The notes below the pieces were generated by a model. That model was given only the letters and a program-made list of their open reading frames with translations, was not told where the DNA came from and did not search any database. From an uncultured Pseudomonadota bacterium (GTDB lineage: Bacteria; Pseudomonadota; Gammaproteobacteria; Xanthomonadales; Wenzhouxiangellaceae), in the NCBI GenBank assembly GCA_937138395.1, contig CAKZPB010000106.1:45082-109081 (forward strand): 64,000 bases of DNA. Reading direction: 5' to 3'. Both the position numbers and the translations under genes were made by a program. Positions 33,980-41,571 of this stretch are shown here, in pieces (the first letter of the stretch is position 1; each line of letters begins with the position of its first letter).

Positions 33980-34828
33980 TCATTCAAAGTAATACAGGCC
34001 GAGACCGACCCGGGTTCGTTCCGTGCGGGGTCCGGCCTGGTCGATCTCATCGGATCGGGTCTCGAATTCAAACAGCCACTGATCGGCCCGTTCGGCAAAC
34101 TCACGTGCGCCATCCTCGATCTTGTCTTTTGCTTCCTGCAGCAGGCGAGGATGAATGTTGCGGTTGTAAACAACCAGCTGTAGATGCTTGTTGGCCTGTT
34201 CGGGCTGCCAATTGTGTGAAATGGTTTCAATCAATTCACCGCAGGCAAGCCCGAATACCTGACAGTAATCAATATCGATATCTTCGGTCTTGGTGATGTA
34301 CCGGGTGCGCACAAGTTCCACCTGACGATCGGGAAGGACCTTCACTGCATCATTCAGAACCAGTTCGTCCAATACAGCCCGTGCCGGCGCTCCACCGCTG
34401 TACCGGGCCACGAGCTGAGTGAACGAGGGCACGGACTCATCATTGGACTCGAACGGCAAGATCTTGATTACGCCATCGGTATTCCTGAAGTCCTCGTCAT
34501 TGGCCCAGCCGGATAGCACCAGGCCTGCACGGTGATAGTGCTCTTCCTGGTTAGTTTTATCGGGCGGTGCCATTTCCAGCAGATGATTCACGTCAATACG
34601 AGTCAATCCGGTGAGTACAGCAATCCTGGATTTCGACTGCTTGCGTCCTGGTGGTGCAAATTCCCGGTTGGCGACGTCGGCATAACACCAGCGCAGCCAC
34701 TCGGCACAAGTCTTATACGACACGTTATGGCGTAGCAGGATTCGCACGAAGGGTCGAAAAATACGGATGGCAGCTCGGGCCATGGCGTCCAGCGTGCTGT
34801 CGGGATTGGCTTGTTGGTGAGTGCTCAT
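33980..34828 (-). CDS. DUF6502-family protein, possible DNA-binding regulator
   Basis: 282 residues. AAIRIFRPFVRILLRHNVSYKTCAEWLRWCYADVA, SRIAVLTGLTRIDVNHLLEM (HTH-like), GLVLSGWANDEDF, FTQLVARYSGGAPARAVLDELVLNDAV and the C-terminal half with RLLQEAKDKIEDGAREFAER match what I know of DUF6502. The N-terminal half has winged-helix character, so a regulatory role is plausible. The start ATG at 34828 is preceded by no Shine-Dalgarno but by a near-consensus promoter that predicts a leaderless mRNA. The following gene (38 bp) encodes the Asp-rich secreted protein, making a two-gene operon closed by the terminator at 32176. Confidence 0.75.
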   Translation of the reverse strand: MSTHQQANPDSTLDAMARAAIRIFRPFVRILLRHNVSYKTCAEWLRWCYADVANREFAPPGRKQSKSRIAVLTGLTRIDVNHLLEMAPPDKTNQEEHYHRAGLVLSGWANDEDFRNTDGVIKILPFESNDESVPSFTQLVARYSGGAPARAVLDELVLNDAVKVLPDRQVELVRTRYITKTEDIDIDYCQVFGLACGELIETISHNWQPEQANKHLQLVVYNRNIHPRLLQEAKDKIEDGAREFAERADQWLFEFETRSDEIDQAGPRTERTRVGLGLYYFE

Positions 34829-34864
34829 AATTTGTATATTATTTTACAAAAAAACAAAAGTCAA
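34829..34864 (-). promoter_or_regulatory. Near-consensus promoter of the DUF6502 gene (leaderless)
   Basis: Read on the minus strand: -35 TTGACT (34864-34859), 17-base spacer, -10 TAATAT (34841-34836), then 7 bases to the ATG at 34828. The expected transcription start is therefore on the ATG itself, matching the lack of a ribosome site. Confidence 0.7.
34831..34850. promoter_or_regulatory. Inverted repeat TTTGTA-8-TACAAA over the DUF6502 promoter
   Basis: Perfect 6-bp arms (34831-34836 and 34845-34850) with an 8-base centre, overlapping the -10 and the spacer. A bound protein here would block RNA polymerase. The arms share TTGTA/TACAA with the repeat in front of the XRE gene at 59900. Confidence 0.55.
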
Positions 34865-34872
34865 TAAGTAAA

Positions 34873-34888
34873 TGAAAATATATTTTCA
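34873..34888. promoter_or_regulatory. 16-bp perfect AT palindrome in the divergent DUF6502/DUF389 region
   Basis: TGAAAATATATTTTCA, self-complementary over all 16 bases, lying just upstream of the DUF6502 -35. It is a candidate operator or bent-DNA site between two divergent genes, in the most A+T-rich stretch of the window. Confidence 0.5.
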
Positions 34889-35019
34889 AAATAATTGAGA
34901 CCTGAGTCCATCCAGCTGCCTACATTGCCAATGCGCAGCTCAACGTCATGCACCACTCATCATCTGATGCAACTGCAACTGATTTATAGTGAGGTGCAAT
35001 TTTCCTAGAGCGCCGATTC

Positions 35020-36093
35020 ATGCCCACGCGATTGGTTGAGATCCTGACCTCAGAGGACAAGCTGGATGAGCTGTCCAAACGGATTGTCGATTGCCGACCG
35101 ATCGAAATCCTGAAATTGACTGAACAGAGTGGCGAGCGAATCTCGCTGCGCGTGCTGATGGATACAGGAAGGGTCGAGGAGCTGCTGGACCAACTGGAGC
35201 CGCTGGCAGAGACTGGCAGTGACAGCGATGATGATGAAGAGCAATACCTGGGTAATCGGAAAGGCACGCGCATTACGGTGTTTACCGTCGATACAACGCT
35301 GCCGCCGCTGCACCAGACCGAGCATGATGAGGATGAGGATACGAACAATGCAGGCGCAGACACAGAGGAGCGTCTGACACGATTCGAGCTGTATGATCAA
35401 ATGGCCGAAGAGGCGCGGCTGACACCGTATTACCTGTTGATGGTTGCGCTGTCGAGCATCGTCGCTGCCGTTGGCTTGATTCAGGACAACGTCGCGTTGA
35501 TCGTTGGCGCGATGGTGATTGCGCCCTTGCTGGTGCCGAATGTATCGCTGGCGCTGGGTATTGTGCTGGCCGATTCACGCTTGGCTCTTCGCGCCAGTCG
35601 CACCGGCATGTCCGGTGTCATCATTATCGTCGCGATTGGTCTGTTGATGGGCTGGTGGCTTCCGGTCAGCACGGATAGCTACGAAATTGCCAGCCGCACT
35701 CAGGTCGATGAACTGCATTTCATGGTTGCGGCTGCTGCGGGCGTTGCCGGCGCACTGGCCATCTCCAGAGGTATTTCCGGTGCCATGGTCGGCGTGATGG
35801 TGGCGGTTGCATTACTGCCGCCATTGATGGTGGCAGCTTTGCTCGCAGGGTCCGGCTACTGGCTGCAGGCCGGCGGCGCACTGATTCTGTACATCATGAA
35901 TATTGCGGCGATCAATCTGGCCGGCATCGTGGTATTTCTGTCGCGCGGCATCACGCCCAGCAAGCGCTGGCAGAAAAAAAAGGCGCAGAAGGCCGCATGG
36001 ATCGTCATCGGTTTCTGGCTGGCGCTGACGTTTCTATTTGTCGGTGGGCTGATCGTCTACAGTGATTCAGGCATCTCAGCGTTTGGGAACTAG
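35020..36093 (+). CDS. DUF389 membrane protein (TIGR00341 type)
   Basis: 357 residues. A soluble N-terminal domain of about 110 residues (MPTRLVEILTSEDKLDELSK, with an acidic SDSDDDEEQ loop) is followed by seven or so membrane helices carrying the family signature YLLMVALSSIVAAVGLIQD, IVGAMVIAPLLVPNVSLALG, GISGAMVGVMVAVALLPPL and AAINLAGIVVFLSRGI. The function of the family is unknown; it is an inner-membrane protein. It is divergent from the DUF6502 gene. Its stop overlaps the convergent GST gene by 4 bp. Confidence 0.92.
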   Translation: MPTRLVEILTSEDKLDELSKRIVDCRPIEILKLTEQSGERISLRVLMDTGRVEELLDQLEPLAETGSDSDDDEEQYLGNRKGTRITVFTVDTTLPPLHQTEHDEDEDTNNAGADTEERLTRFELYDQMAEEARLTPYYLLMVALSSIVAAVGLIQDNVALIVGAMVIAPLLVPNVSLALGIVLADSRLALRASRTGMSGVIIIVAIGLLMGWWLPVSTDSYEIASRTQVDELHFMVAAAAGVAGALAISRGISGAMVGVMVAVALLPPLMVAALLAGSGYWLQAGGALILYIMNIAAINLAGIVVFLSRGITPSKRWQKKKAQKAAWIVIGFWLALTFLFVGGLIVYSDSGISAFGN

Positions 36094-36773
36094 GCCGGTC
36101 CATACTGATAGTCGCCACCCGCTTCAAGCGCGCGCTGGTAGGCTGGACGAGACTGAAACTGATTCACGTACTGCTGGACATATGGATAATCCTGACCTAC
36201 GGTACCGCCTGCAACGGCAGCTTCGAGCGGAAAGCTCATCTGGATATCGGCGGCTGAAATGCGCTCTCCGAGCAACCACTCATTGGATGCCAGATGCTGG
36301 TCGACAAAGCGAAAGTGTGTCTTGATCTGCTGGTTGGTGAAGGCATCGTCCACCTGATCGGCAATTTTCCCAGTGATTGGTCGAATAAAGAACGGCGGTT
36401 CGGTGCGGATTCGATTGAACACCAGTTTCAACAATAGCGGCGGCATCAGCGAACCTTCGGCGTACTGCATCCAGTAGTGAAAATCCCAGTAGTCTGGATG
36501 ATCGAGGCTTGGCGCCCAGCGTCCTTCTCCGTAGCGACGTGCCAGATATTCGATGATGGTGCCGGATTCAGCCAGTGTGGTGGGCTGGTTGGCGTCATCG
36601 TCGGTAATGACCGGTGATTTGCCGAGCGGATGTACTTTTTTTAGTGACTTCGGTGCGAGCTGAGTTTCCGGATCGCGCGCGTAATGCTTGATGGTGTAAT
36701 CCAGCTCGAGTTCTTCAAGTAGCCATAGAATCCGCTGTGAGCGTGAGTTTTCCAGATGATGCAGAGTAATCAT
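36090..36773 (-). CDS. Glutathione S-transferase family protein
   Basis: 227 residues. The N-terminal thioredoxin-like domain has LHHLENSRSQRILWLLEEL (Ser as the likely glutathione-activating residue) and the conserved cis-Pro block LGKSPVITDDD, then LAESGTIIEYLARRYG. The all-helical C-terminal domain has WLLGERISAADIQMSFPLEA with the N-capping Asp. It is a cytosolic detoxification or peroxidase-type enzyme with unknown substrate. It converges on the DUF389 gene. Confidence 0.93.
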   Translation of the reverse strand: MITLHHLENSRSQRILWLLEELELDYTIKHYARDPETQLAPKSLKKVHPLGKSPVITDDDANQPTTLAESGTIIEYLARRYGEGRWAPSLDHPDYWDFHYWMQYAEGSLMPPLLLKLVFNRIRTEPPFFIRPITGKIADQVDDAFTNQQIKTHFRFVDQHLASNEWLLGERISAADIQMSFPLEAAVAGGTVGQDYPYVQQYVNQFQSRPAYQRALEAGGDYQYGPA

Positions 36774-36835
36774 GTTGTCGTATTCGTCGGGGAATCGAAC
36801 TACTCTACATGGTTTGCCGGTAGGTGAACAAAAAA

Positions 36836-36857
36836 GCGGGTCGGAAGTCCGACCCGC
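36836..36857 (-). terminator. Rho-independent terminator after the 163-residue secreted-protein gene
   Basis: A perfect 10-bp stem (36836-36845 with 36848-36857) with a 2-base loop, followed on the minus strand by TTTTTTGTT. It lies 24 bp past the stop at 36882 and insulates the GST gene downstream. Confidence 0.9.
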
Positions 36858-36881
36858 GCGAAGGCACCAGCGGTCCTTGCC

Positions 36882-37370
36882 TCAGGCGAAACGGAAAAAA
36901 CGCAGGGTTCGGCGGAGCGTGCGTAGCTGCGGTTCGCTCAGCGATGCCGCATCGAGCGCTTCACCGTTGAACATGACTTCGCCGGATAATTCCGGACCCT
37001 CACCGGCGCGATTGACCTGTAGCGAATTGAATTCGATTACGTTCAAGGTCACGGGGCCATCGGGTCCTTCGCTGCGCTGAATTTCCAGAATGCCGGAAAA
37101 AACTGTTTCCAGCTCACCTTCGCCCCGGCTGCGCGTGCGCACCACCTCACCATTCACCGTTCGATTGGCTTGCACGCCTCCAAAGTCGGTCAACAGGGCT
37201 ATCGTCGTGCTGTCGCTGCCGGCTGCATTGGCCTGACCATTGGTGGTCAACGCCATGGTGCCGCCATCAGCGTCGGTCACTGTGACATCACGTTCAATTG
37301 TTACCGAGGCCGCAGCGTGGCCGCAGATCAGTCCTAACATCAGCAATACAAGTAGTGTTTTGCGAATCAT
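36882..37370 (-). CDS. Small secreted protein, unrecognised
   Basis: 162 residues from the second ATG (37370). A signal peptide (MIRKTLLVLLMLGLICGHAAA) is followed by a Thr/Gly-rich beta-type mature sequence (VTIERDVTVTDADGGTMALTTNG, LNVIEFNSLQVNRAGEG) and a basic C-terminus (LRTLRRTLRFFRFA). No family is recognised. It is monocistronic with a strong terminator, so it is probably a well-expressed periplasmic or outer-membrane-associated protein. Confidence 0.7.
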   Translation of the reverse strand: MIRKTLLVLLMLGLICGHAAASVTIERDVTVTDADGGTMALTTNGQANAAGSDSTTIALLTDFGGVQANRTVNGEVVRTRSRGEGELETVFSGILEIQRSEGPDGPVTLNVIEFNSLQVNRAGEGPELSGEVMFNGEALDAASLSEPQLRTLRRTLRFFRFA

Positions 37371-37651
37371 CATTTGCTCCTATTTGAGTATTGGAAGTCC
37401 ATCGAACTCATGGTTTGGGGTTCAAGGCAGATTTCGTGGTCTGCAGTTGTACTAACGCGCTGCGAAGCAATCGGTTGACACCCTCAACCATCGATTCATC
37501 AGGCTTCTGATCAGGGATTGTGAAGCGCTGGATGGCCATTGCTATTGGGCACAAGGTGAGACCTCCTGACGCTGGAACAGGACGCGCTTGGCCAAGCGAT
37601 CGAGTGGCTTGTACAGCAAAGGCTGTTGCAACACAGCCGCTGGATTTGGCT

Positions 37652-38311
37652 TCAGGGCGGGGAAATCAATTCGAGGCGCTGGTCTGCATCAGCAGCGACG
37701 AACGCTTCAAGCCAGGCACGCCGTTCTTCAGCGGGTAGGGCTTGCACGCGCTGACGGAATTGTTGGCGTTGTTCCTGGTTGAATGGTGCTAGCGCGCGTT
37801 GAAGCACGCGTCGCTGCTGTCGGTTCAGGTTGCGGCCCCAGCCGCTGCGTTCCTGTTCTGCACCCAGTCGGCTGCCAATAGCCAATCCGGCGCGAAAGGC
37901 GCGTCGTTCTTCCGGCGAGCTTTGAAGCCAGCGCTGTCGCACACGCTCGCGCTGTTCAGGCGGCAGTTGTTGCCAGCGGTTATAGCCGGACTCGGCGCGC
38001 GCTCGCTGCGAGGGTTCCAGGGCCTGGTATTGCGCCGCGCGCTCGCGCAGCAATTGTTGTTCTTCTTCGCTGAGCGTTTGCCAGCGCTCGAATCGATCCA
38101 GCACCTGTTGGCGTTCGGCCTCGCTCATCATTTCCCAGCGTGCAGCCCCGTTGACCAGCCGTTGGCGAATCCGCGGCGACAGCGTGGTCCATTCCGATTC
38201 CCAGCGCTGCAGCGTTTGCTGCTGCTGCGAGCTCAGTTCATCCCAGTCCTGACTCCAGGCCGTGGCCTGGCAAGCCAGCATCAATAGCGCGACGAACAGC
38301 CACCGATTCAT
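37652..38311 (-). CDS. DUF3106 periplasmic protein
   Basis: 219 residues. A signal peptide (MNRWLFVALLMLACQATAWS) is followed by repeated W/R/E/Q-rich helical units of about 22 residues (RWESEWTTLSPRIRQRLVNGA, RFERWQTLSEEEQQLLRERA, YNRWQQLPPEQRERVRQRW), the DUF3106 pattern. A second unit near the C-terminus (LNRQQRRVLQRALAPFNQEQR) is similar. The function is unknown. It overlaps the DUF3619 gene by 4 bp and is the third gene of the sigma-factor operon, so it is probably controlled with that factor. Confidence 0.85.
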   Translation of the reverse strand: MNRWLFVALLMLACQATAWSQDWDELSSQQQQTLQRWESEWTTLSPRIRQRLVNGAARWEMMSEAERQQVLDRFERWQTLSEEEQQLLRERAAQYQALEPSQRARAESGYNRWQQLPPEQRERVRQRWLQSSPEERRAFRAGLAIGSRLGAEQERSGWGRNLNRQQRRVLQRALAPFNQEQRQQFRQRVQALPAEERRAWLEAFVAADADQRLELISPP

Positions 38312-38715
38312 GATGAGCCCTCCTGTTCTGGCCGTTCAGCATCGAGCAGGTCAGCATCCTGCTCAGCCAGCCAGGCCATGAAGTCCGGATCCTGATCCAG
38401 CAAATCGAACTCGCTCATGGTCAGTAGATCGAGATCAGTCGTTTCAGGTGGATTCAGCACATCGGATTGATTCGGGCTGACCAGCAGGAACAGGGCCAGA
38501 CAGGCAGCGCTCGCCGTTGCAAGCCAGGGCCATGCCTGCCATGTACGATTTGAACCGCGGTTTCCGGCCAGTGCCTGGCGGCGCGCCCGGTCCAGTTTCA
38601 ATTGAGTTTCAGCGGTTAATGTTTCCTGGCGGAAATCAAGATGTGTGATGATGCGCCGCTCCAGTGCAGCGTCCGGTCCAGTATCGGTTGAAGTTGGCGT
38701 TTCAGGCGTTTTCAT
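38308..38715 (-). CDS. DUF3619-type membrane protein, candidate anti-sigma factor
   Basis: 135 residues. A cytoplasmic helical N-terminus (ALERRIITHLDFRQETLTAETQLKLDRARRQAL, given here in part) is followed by one transmembrane segment (WLATASAACLALFLLV, about 68-84) and an acidic C-terminal tail (DLLTMSEFDLLDQDPDFM). This layout, and a 14-bp overlap with the upstream sigma-factor gene, suggests a membrane-bound partner that holds the sigma factor. Homologues always seem to sit between an ECF-like sigma gene and a DUF3106 gene. The anti-sigma function is inferred. Confidence 0.78.
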   Translation of the reverse strand: MKTPETPTSTDTGPDAALERRIITHLDFRQETLTAETQLKLDRARRQALAGNRGSNRTWQAWPWLATASAACLALFLLVSPNQSDVLNPPETTDLDLLTMSEFDLLDQDPDFMAWLAEQDADLLDAERPEQEGSS

Positions 38716-39286
38716 GATGAGGCTCCAGCTGTTCGCGCAGTGTATTCAGTGCGCGAAAATAATGCGTCTTGATACTGCCACTACTGATGTTCAGGGCCTG
38801 CGCGCTTTCCTTGACGCTGAGTCCCTGCCAGGCGCGCAGCAGAAAAACCTGGCGCTGACGAACCGGCAGTTGCTGCAGGGCCAGTTCCAGGGCCTGGCCG
38901 AATTGATCCTGCTCCGCACTCGAGGCCGGTTGCCGATTGGTCGAATCAATCACCAATGCATCCGGCCCATCGGCCGACCAGTCATCCTGGCTGTTCCAGG
39001 GCCAGTGCCAGCGCGAGCGACGTTTGCGCTGGCGATGGAAATCAATAATCCGGTTGTTCAAGCACCGAAAAAACAATGCGGCGCGCTGCTCGGCTGGCTT
39101 GCCGCGGTAGTGCTTGATGAATGCCGCCATGGCGTCTTGCACCAGGTCCAGCGCTTCGTCATCGCCCCGAGTGGCATAGCGCGCCAACATGTAGGCACGT
39201 TGTTGAACACCGGCCAGGAATTCATCCAGGCTGACGGACGGCTGTTCCGGTGCATTTGATTCAATCGAAAGTGTGGGTATGGTCAC
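38702..39286 (-). CDS. ECF-type RNA polymerase sigma factor
   Basis: 194 residues if the GTG at 39286 is used (MTIPTLS); a TTG at 39307 adds seven residues, and neither has a clear ribosome site. Region 2 reads RGDDEALDLVQDAMAAFIKHY and FFRCLNNRIIDFHRQRKRRSRW. Region 4 is ALQQLPVRQRQVFLLRAWQGLSVKESAQALNISSGSIKTHYFRAL (spanning two helices). The linker is unusually long and tryptophan-rich. The sequence places it with the sigma factors coupled to DUF3619/DUF3106. The signal is unknown. aceK lies downstream beyond its start side, on the same strand but in a separate unit. Confidence 0.88.
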   Translation of the reverse strand: MTIPTLSIESNAPEQPSVSLDEFLAGVQQRAYMLARYATRGDDEALDLVQDAMAAFIKHYRGKPAEQRAALFFRCLNNRIIDFHRQRKRRSRWHWPWNSQDDWSADGPDALVIDSTNRQPASSAEQDQFGQALELALQQLPVRQRQVFLLRAWQGLSVKESAQALNISSGSIKTHYFRALNTLREQLEPHHENA

Positions 39287-39359
39287 GGGAACAGCAGGCG
39301 CCAGCAATCGGGTTCATAATCATTCAACGCGCGTGTCCATAAAGGGTTGACACGGCAAC

Positions 39360-41099
39360 TCAATCCGCACGAATCAGCAAGGCCGCTTCGGGATAGGGTC
39401 GAATATCGCGCGACGGGTTGTCAAGCAGCTGTTGCTTTACGCGCTGCCACCAGCCCGGATCGAACAGTTCGCTGTGATGTTCGGCAAACACGCCGCGGTG
39501 TTGTGCAGAAAGATCCATGAACTGCTGAAATTGCTCCGGGAAGGCGTCCCCGGCATCGACGGTGTACCAGATTTCATCGCTCATCAGCTGTTCTTCGCTG
39601 CGTGCCGGCGGGATGCGGCGAAAATTACAGTCCGTCAAGCGTCGCACTTCGTCAAAATCATAGAATACGGTGCGCAGGCTAGCGGTGACCCCGAAATTCT
39701 TCAGGAACAGGTCGCCCGGAAAAAGATTGGAGTGAGCCAGGTCGCGAATTGCCTGACCGTAATCAATCACGACGCGCTCCGCCTGTTCGCCCGATACCTC
39801 ATCAAGATACAGATCCAACGGACGGACGCGACGCTGCACAAAGCAGTGCGCAATAATGACGCGCTCGTCATCAATACGCACGATGCGCCCGCACTCTTCC
39901 TGAAGTAGCCTCAGTAGTTGATCACTGAACAAGCGCCGTTCAAAGCTCAGATGGCGGTATTCCTGTGCGTCGATTAAACGGCCGACCCGGTCATGATTGA
40001 AGACCAGCCGGTATTGATTCAGCACGTGTTCGCGGCCGAGTTTTTTACCGGGTGCAAAATGGTCACGTACCAATTTGAATACCAACGGGTAGGAGGGCAG
40101 CGTAAAGACCAACATGACCATGCCGCGCTGTCCCTCGGCTTCGATCAACTGTTCCGACTCCGCTTGGGTCAGGTGCTTGAACAGATGGCGATAGCGTTCG
40201 GTCTTGCCCTGCTTGACGCGCCCCAGAACGGTATACAGCTCATCAATCGGTTTGTTCGGCAACAGCGTGCGCAGAAAGACGATAGCATCGGCGATCGTAG
40301 CCAGGTCTGCCTGGAAGTAACTGTAGGTAAAGCCGAATAGAATGCTGATCTGCTGACGTTCAGTCAGCACGGCCTCAACACGAACACCGTCGTCGGCATG
40401 AACCAGCGCCAGTGCACAGGCCAGCCAGCGATCCTGACCAAAGGCGCGTCCAATCAGATAGGCACGTCGATCGCGATAGAACACGACTTTCAACAGTTCA
40501 ATGGACAACAGGCCGGCCGAATCGATGGCGCGCATGTCGCGCTGCAATCGATCAGCAACCGCTGCGGCATCGTTGACTAAAGAACGCGTATCCAGCCCCA
40601 GCTCCAGGTTGGACAACATGCGTTGCATCGCGCTCATGACGTTATCGCGACAGCTGTAGATGTGACGGTCGATCGGATGTGTAATCTGTTCTGTCGGCTC
40701 GATGTCCAGCGCAACGAATTCAATCCGCGCCTGCACGCCGCGCGTCTTGAACAGGCGCCGGGTCAGGGTATTGAAAAACGTCTTGTACAGCTCGGCATCG
40801 ATCGCCTGATCAATTCGGTCGGAATAGTGTTTTCGGATGTCCAGCCAGATCGCCTTGACCAGCAAACGCTCCTGCAGGCAGTGTTCGAGTCGGCCGATCG
40901 TTTCTGCAATGCATACGTCGTACAAGCCAATTCGTTCACGTGCTGATCGCTGTTGACCTTGCCAGTCGCGCCGCGCGAAGTGGCGCGCAGCACGTCGGGT
41001 GATGTCGGAAAAACGTGCGTTGTAGTCATCGAAGGCGTCGATGATCAGTTCCGCAGCACGGATGATCTGCAGCAATCGGCGATCAGCGTTGCTCGGCAT
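39360..41099 (-). CDS. aceK: Isocitrate dehydrogenase kinase/phosphatase
   Basis: 579 residues from the ATG at 41099, matching the usual length of about 580. Family landmarks: AAELIIDAFDDYNARFSDITRRA, HPIDRHIYSCRDNVMSAMQRML, FGFTYSYFQADL, the ATP-binding stretch GMVMLVFTLPSYPLVFKLVRDHF, YRHLSFERRLF, VIDYGQAIRDLAHSNLFPGDL and FYDFDEVRRLTDCNFR. It switches isocitrate dehydrogenase between active and phosphorylated forms and so directs carbon into the glyoxylate shunt. aceA and aceB are not in the window. The start overlaps the NTF2-like gene by 17 bp, an unusual operon position for aceK. Confidence 0.95.
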   Translation of the reverse strand: MPSNADRRLLQIIRAAELIIDAFDDYNARFSDITRRAARHFARRDWQGQQRSARERIGLYDVCIAETIGRLEHCLQERLLVKAIWLDIRKHYSDRIDQAIDAELYKTFFNTLTRRLFKTRGVQARIEFVALDIEPTEQITHPIDRHIYSCRDNVMSAMQRMLSNLELGLDTRSLVNDAAAVADRLQRDMRAIDSAGLLSIELLKVVFYRDRRAYLIGRAFGQDRWLACALALVHADDGVRVEAVLTERQQISILFGFTYSYFQADLATIADAIVFLRTLLPNKPIDELYTVLGRVKQGKTERYRHLFKHLTQAESEQLIEAEGQRGMVMLVFTLPSYPLVFKLVRDHFAPGKKLGREHVLNQYRLVFNHDRVGRLIDAQEYRHLSFERRLFSDQLLRLLQEECGRIVRIDDERVIIAHCFVQRRVRPLDLYLDEVSGEQAERVVIDYGQAIRDLAHSNLFPGDLFLKNFGVTASLRTVFYDFDEVRRLTDCNFRRIPPARSEEQLMSDEIWYTVDAGDAFPEQFQQFMDLSAQHRGVFAEHHSELFDPGWWQRVKQQLLDNPSRDIRPYPEAALLIRAD

Positions 41100-41571
41100 C
41101 GCCCGTGTCGTTGTTCGGGATCGCAGTGGCTTGCCAGACAATGGCCTGCCAGTTGGGCGGTTGGTTCTGGTGCGACTGGTACTTCAGCACGCCCGAGTTG
41201 AAGTAGCGGACAACGTCCAGATGCTCATTCGAGACGGTTTTCGCGACCAGGGTAAAGGTCAGGATGGCGAGGTCATGTTCAAAGCGGATGTTGACCTGCT
41301 CAGCCGAGTAGTTCGTTGATTCAGGCACCGGATCGCCCGATTCGTCGTTGAGGGCTGACAGGATGGCGTCCTTGCCAAAGCGTTCGCCGCTGGAGCTGGT
41401 ATAGATCAAATCTTCGGCCCAGAACAGGGCATGCGCAGCAGCATCCTGTCGGCTGGCACCATCCAGGAATTCGTGCAGCGCGGCCTCGACGCTGGCCGGA
41501 TCCTGAGACTGGCCGACAGTGGGTATGGGCAGCAATACAGCCAGTGCAAAAAGGCCGAATAACAGCCTCAT
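41083..41571 (-). CDS. Secreted NTF2-like (SnoaL/DUF4440) protein
   Basis: 162 residues from the ATG at 41571, which overlaps the Anbu stop by 4 bp. A signal peptide (MRLLFGLFALAVLLPIPTVG) is followed by an NTF2-like cone fold: VEAALHEFLDGASRQDAAAHALFWAEDLIYTSSSGERFGKDAILSAL (in part) is the characteristic helix-plus-Asp start, then AILTFTLVAKTVSNEHLDVVRYFNSGVLKY. Such domains bind small ligands or act as ketosteroid-isomerase-like enzymes; the function is unknown. It is sandwiched between Anbu and aceK with overlaps on both sides. Confidence 0.8.
   Translation of the reverse strand: MRLLFGLFALAVLLPIPTVGQSQDPASVEAALHEFLDGASRQDAAAHALFWAEDLIYTSSSGERFGKDAILSALNDESGDPVPESTNYSAEQVNIRFEHDLAILTFTLVAKTVSNEHLDVVRYFNSGVLKYQSHQNQPPNWQAIVWQATAIPNNDTGDAEQR

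Noticed and set aside
36780..36805. T-loop-like GTTCGATTCCCC on the minus strand, a possible tRNA 3' end
   Set aside because: The flanking bases do not pair as a T-stem and no acceptor, D or anticodon stems can be drawn; it overlaps the GST start region.
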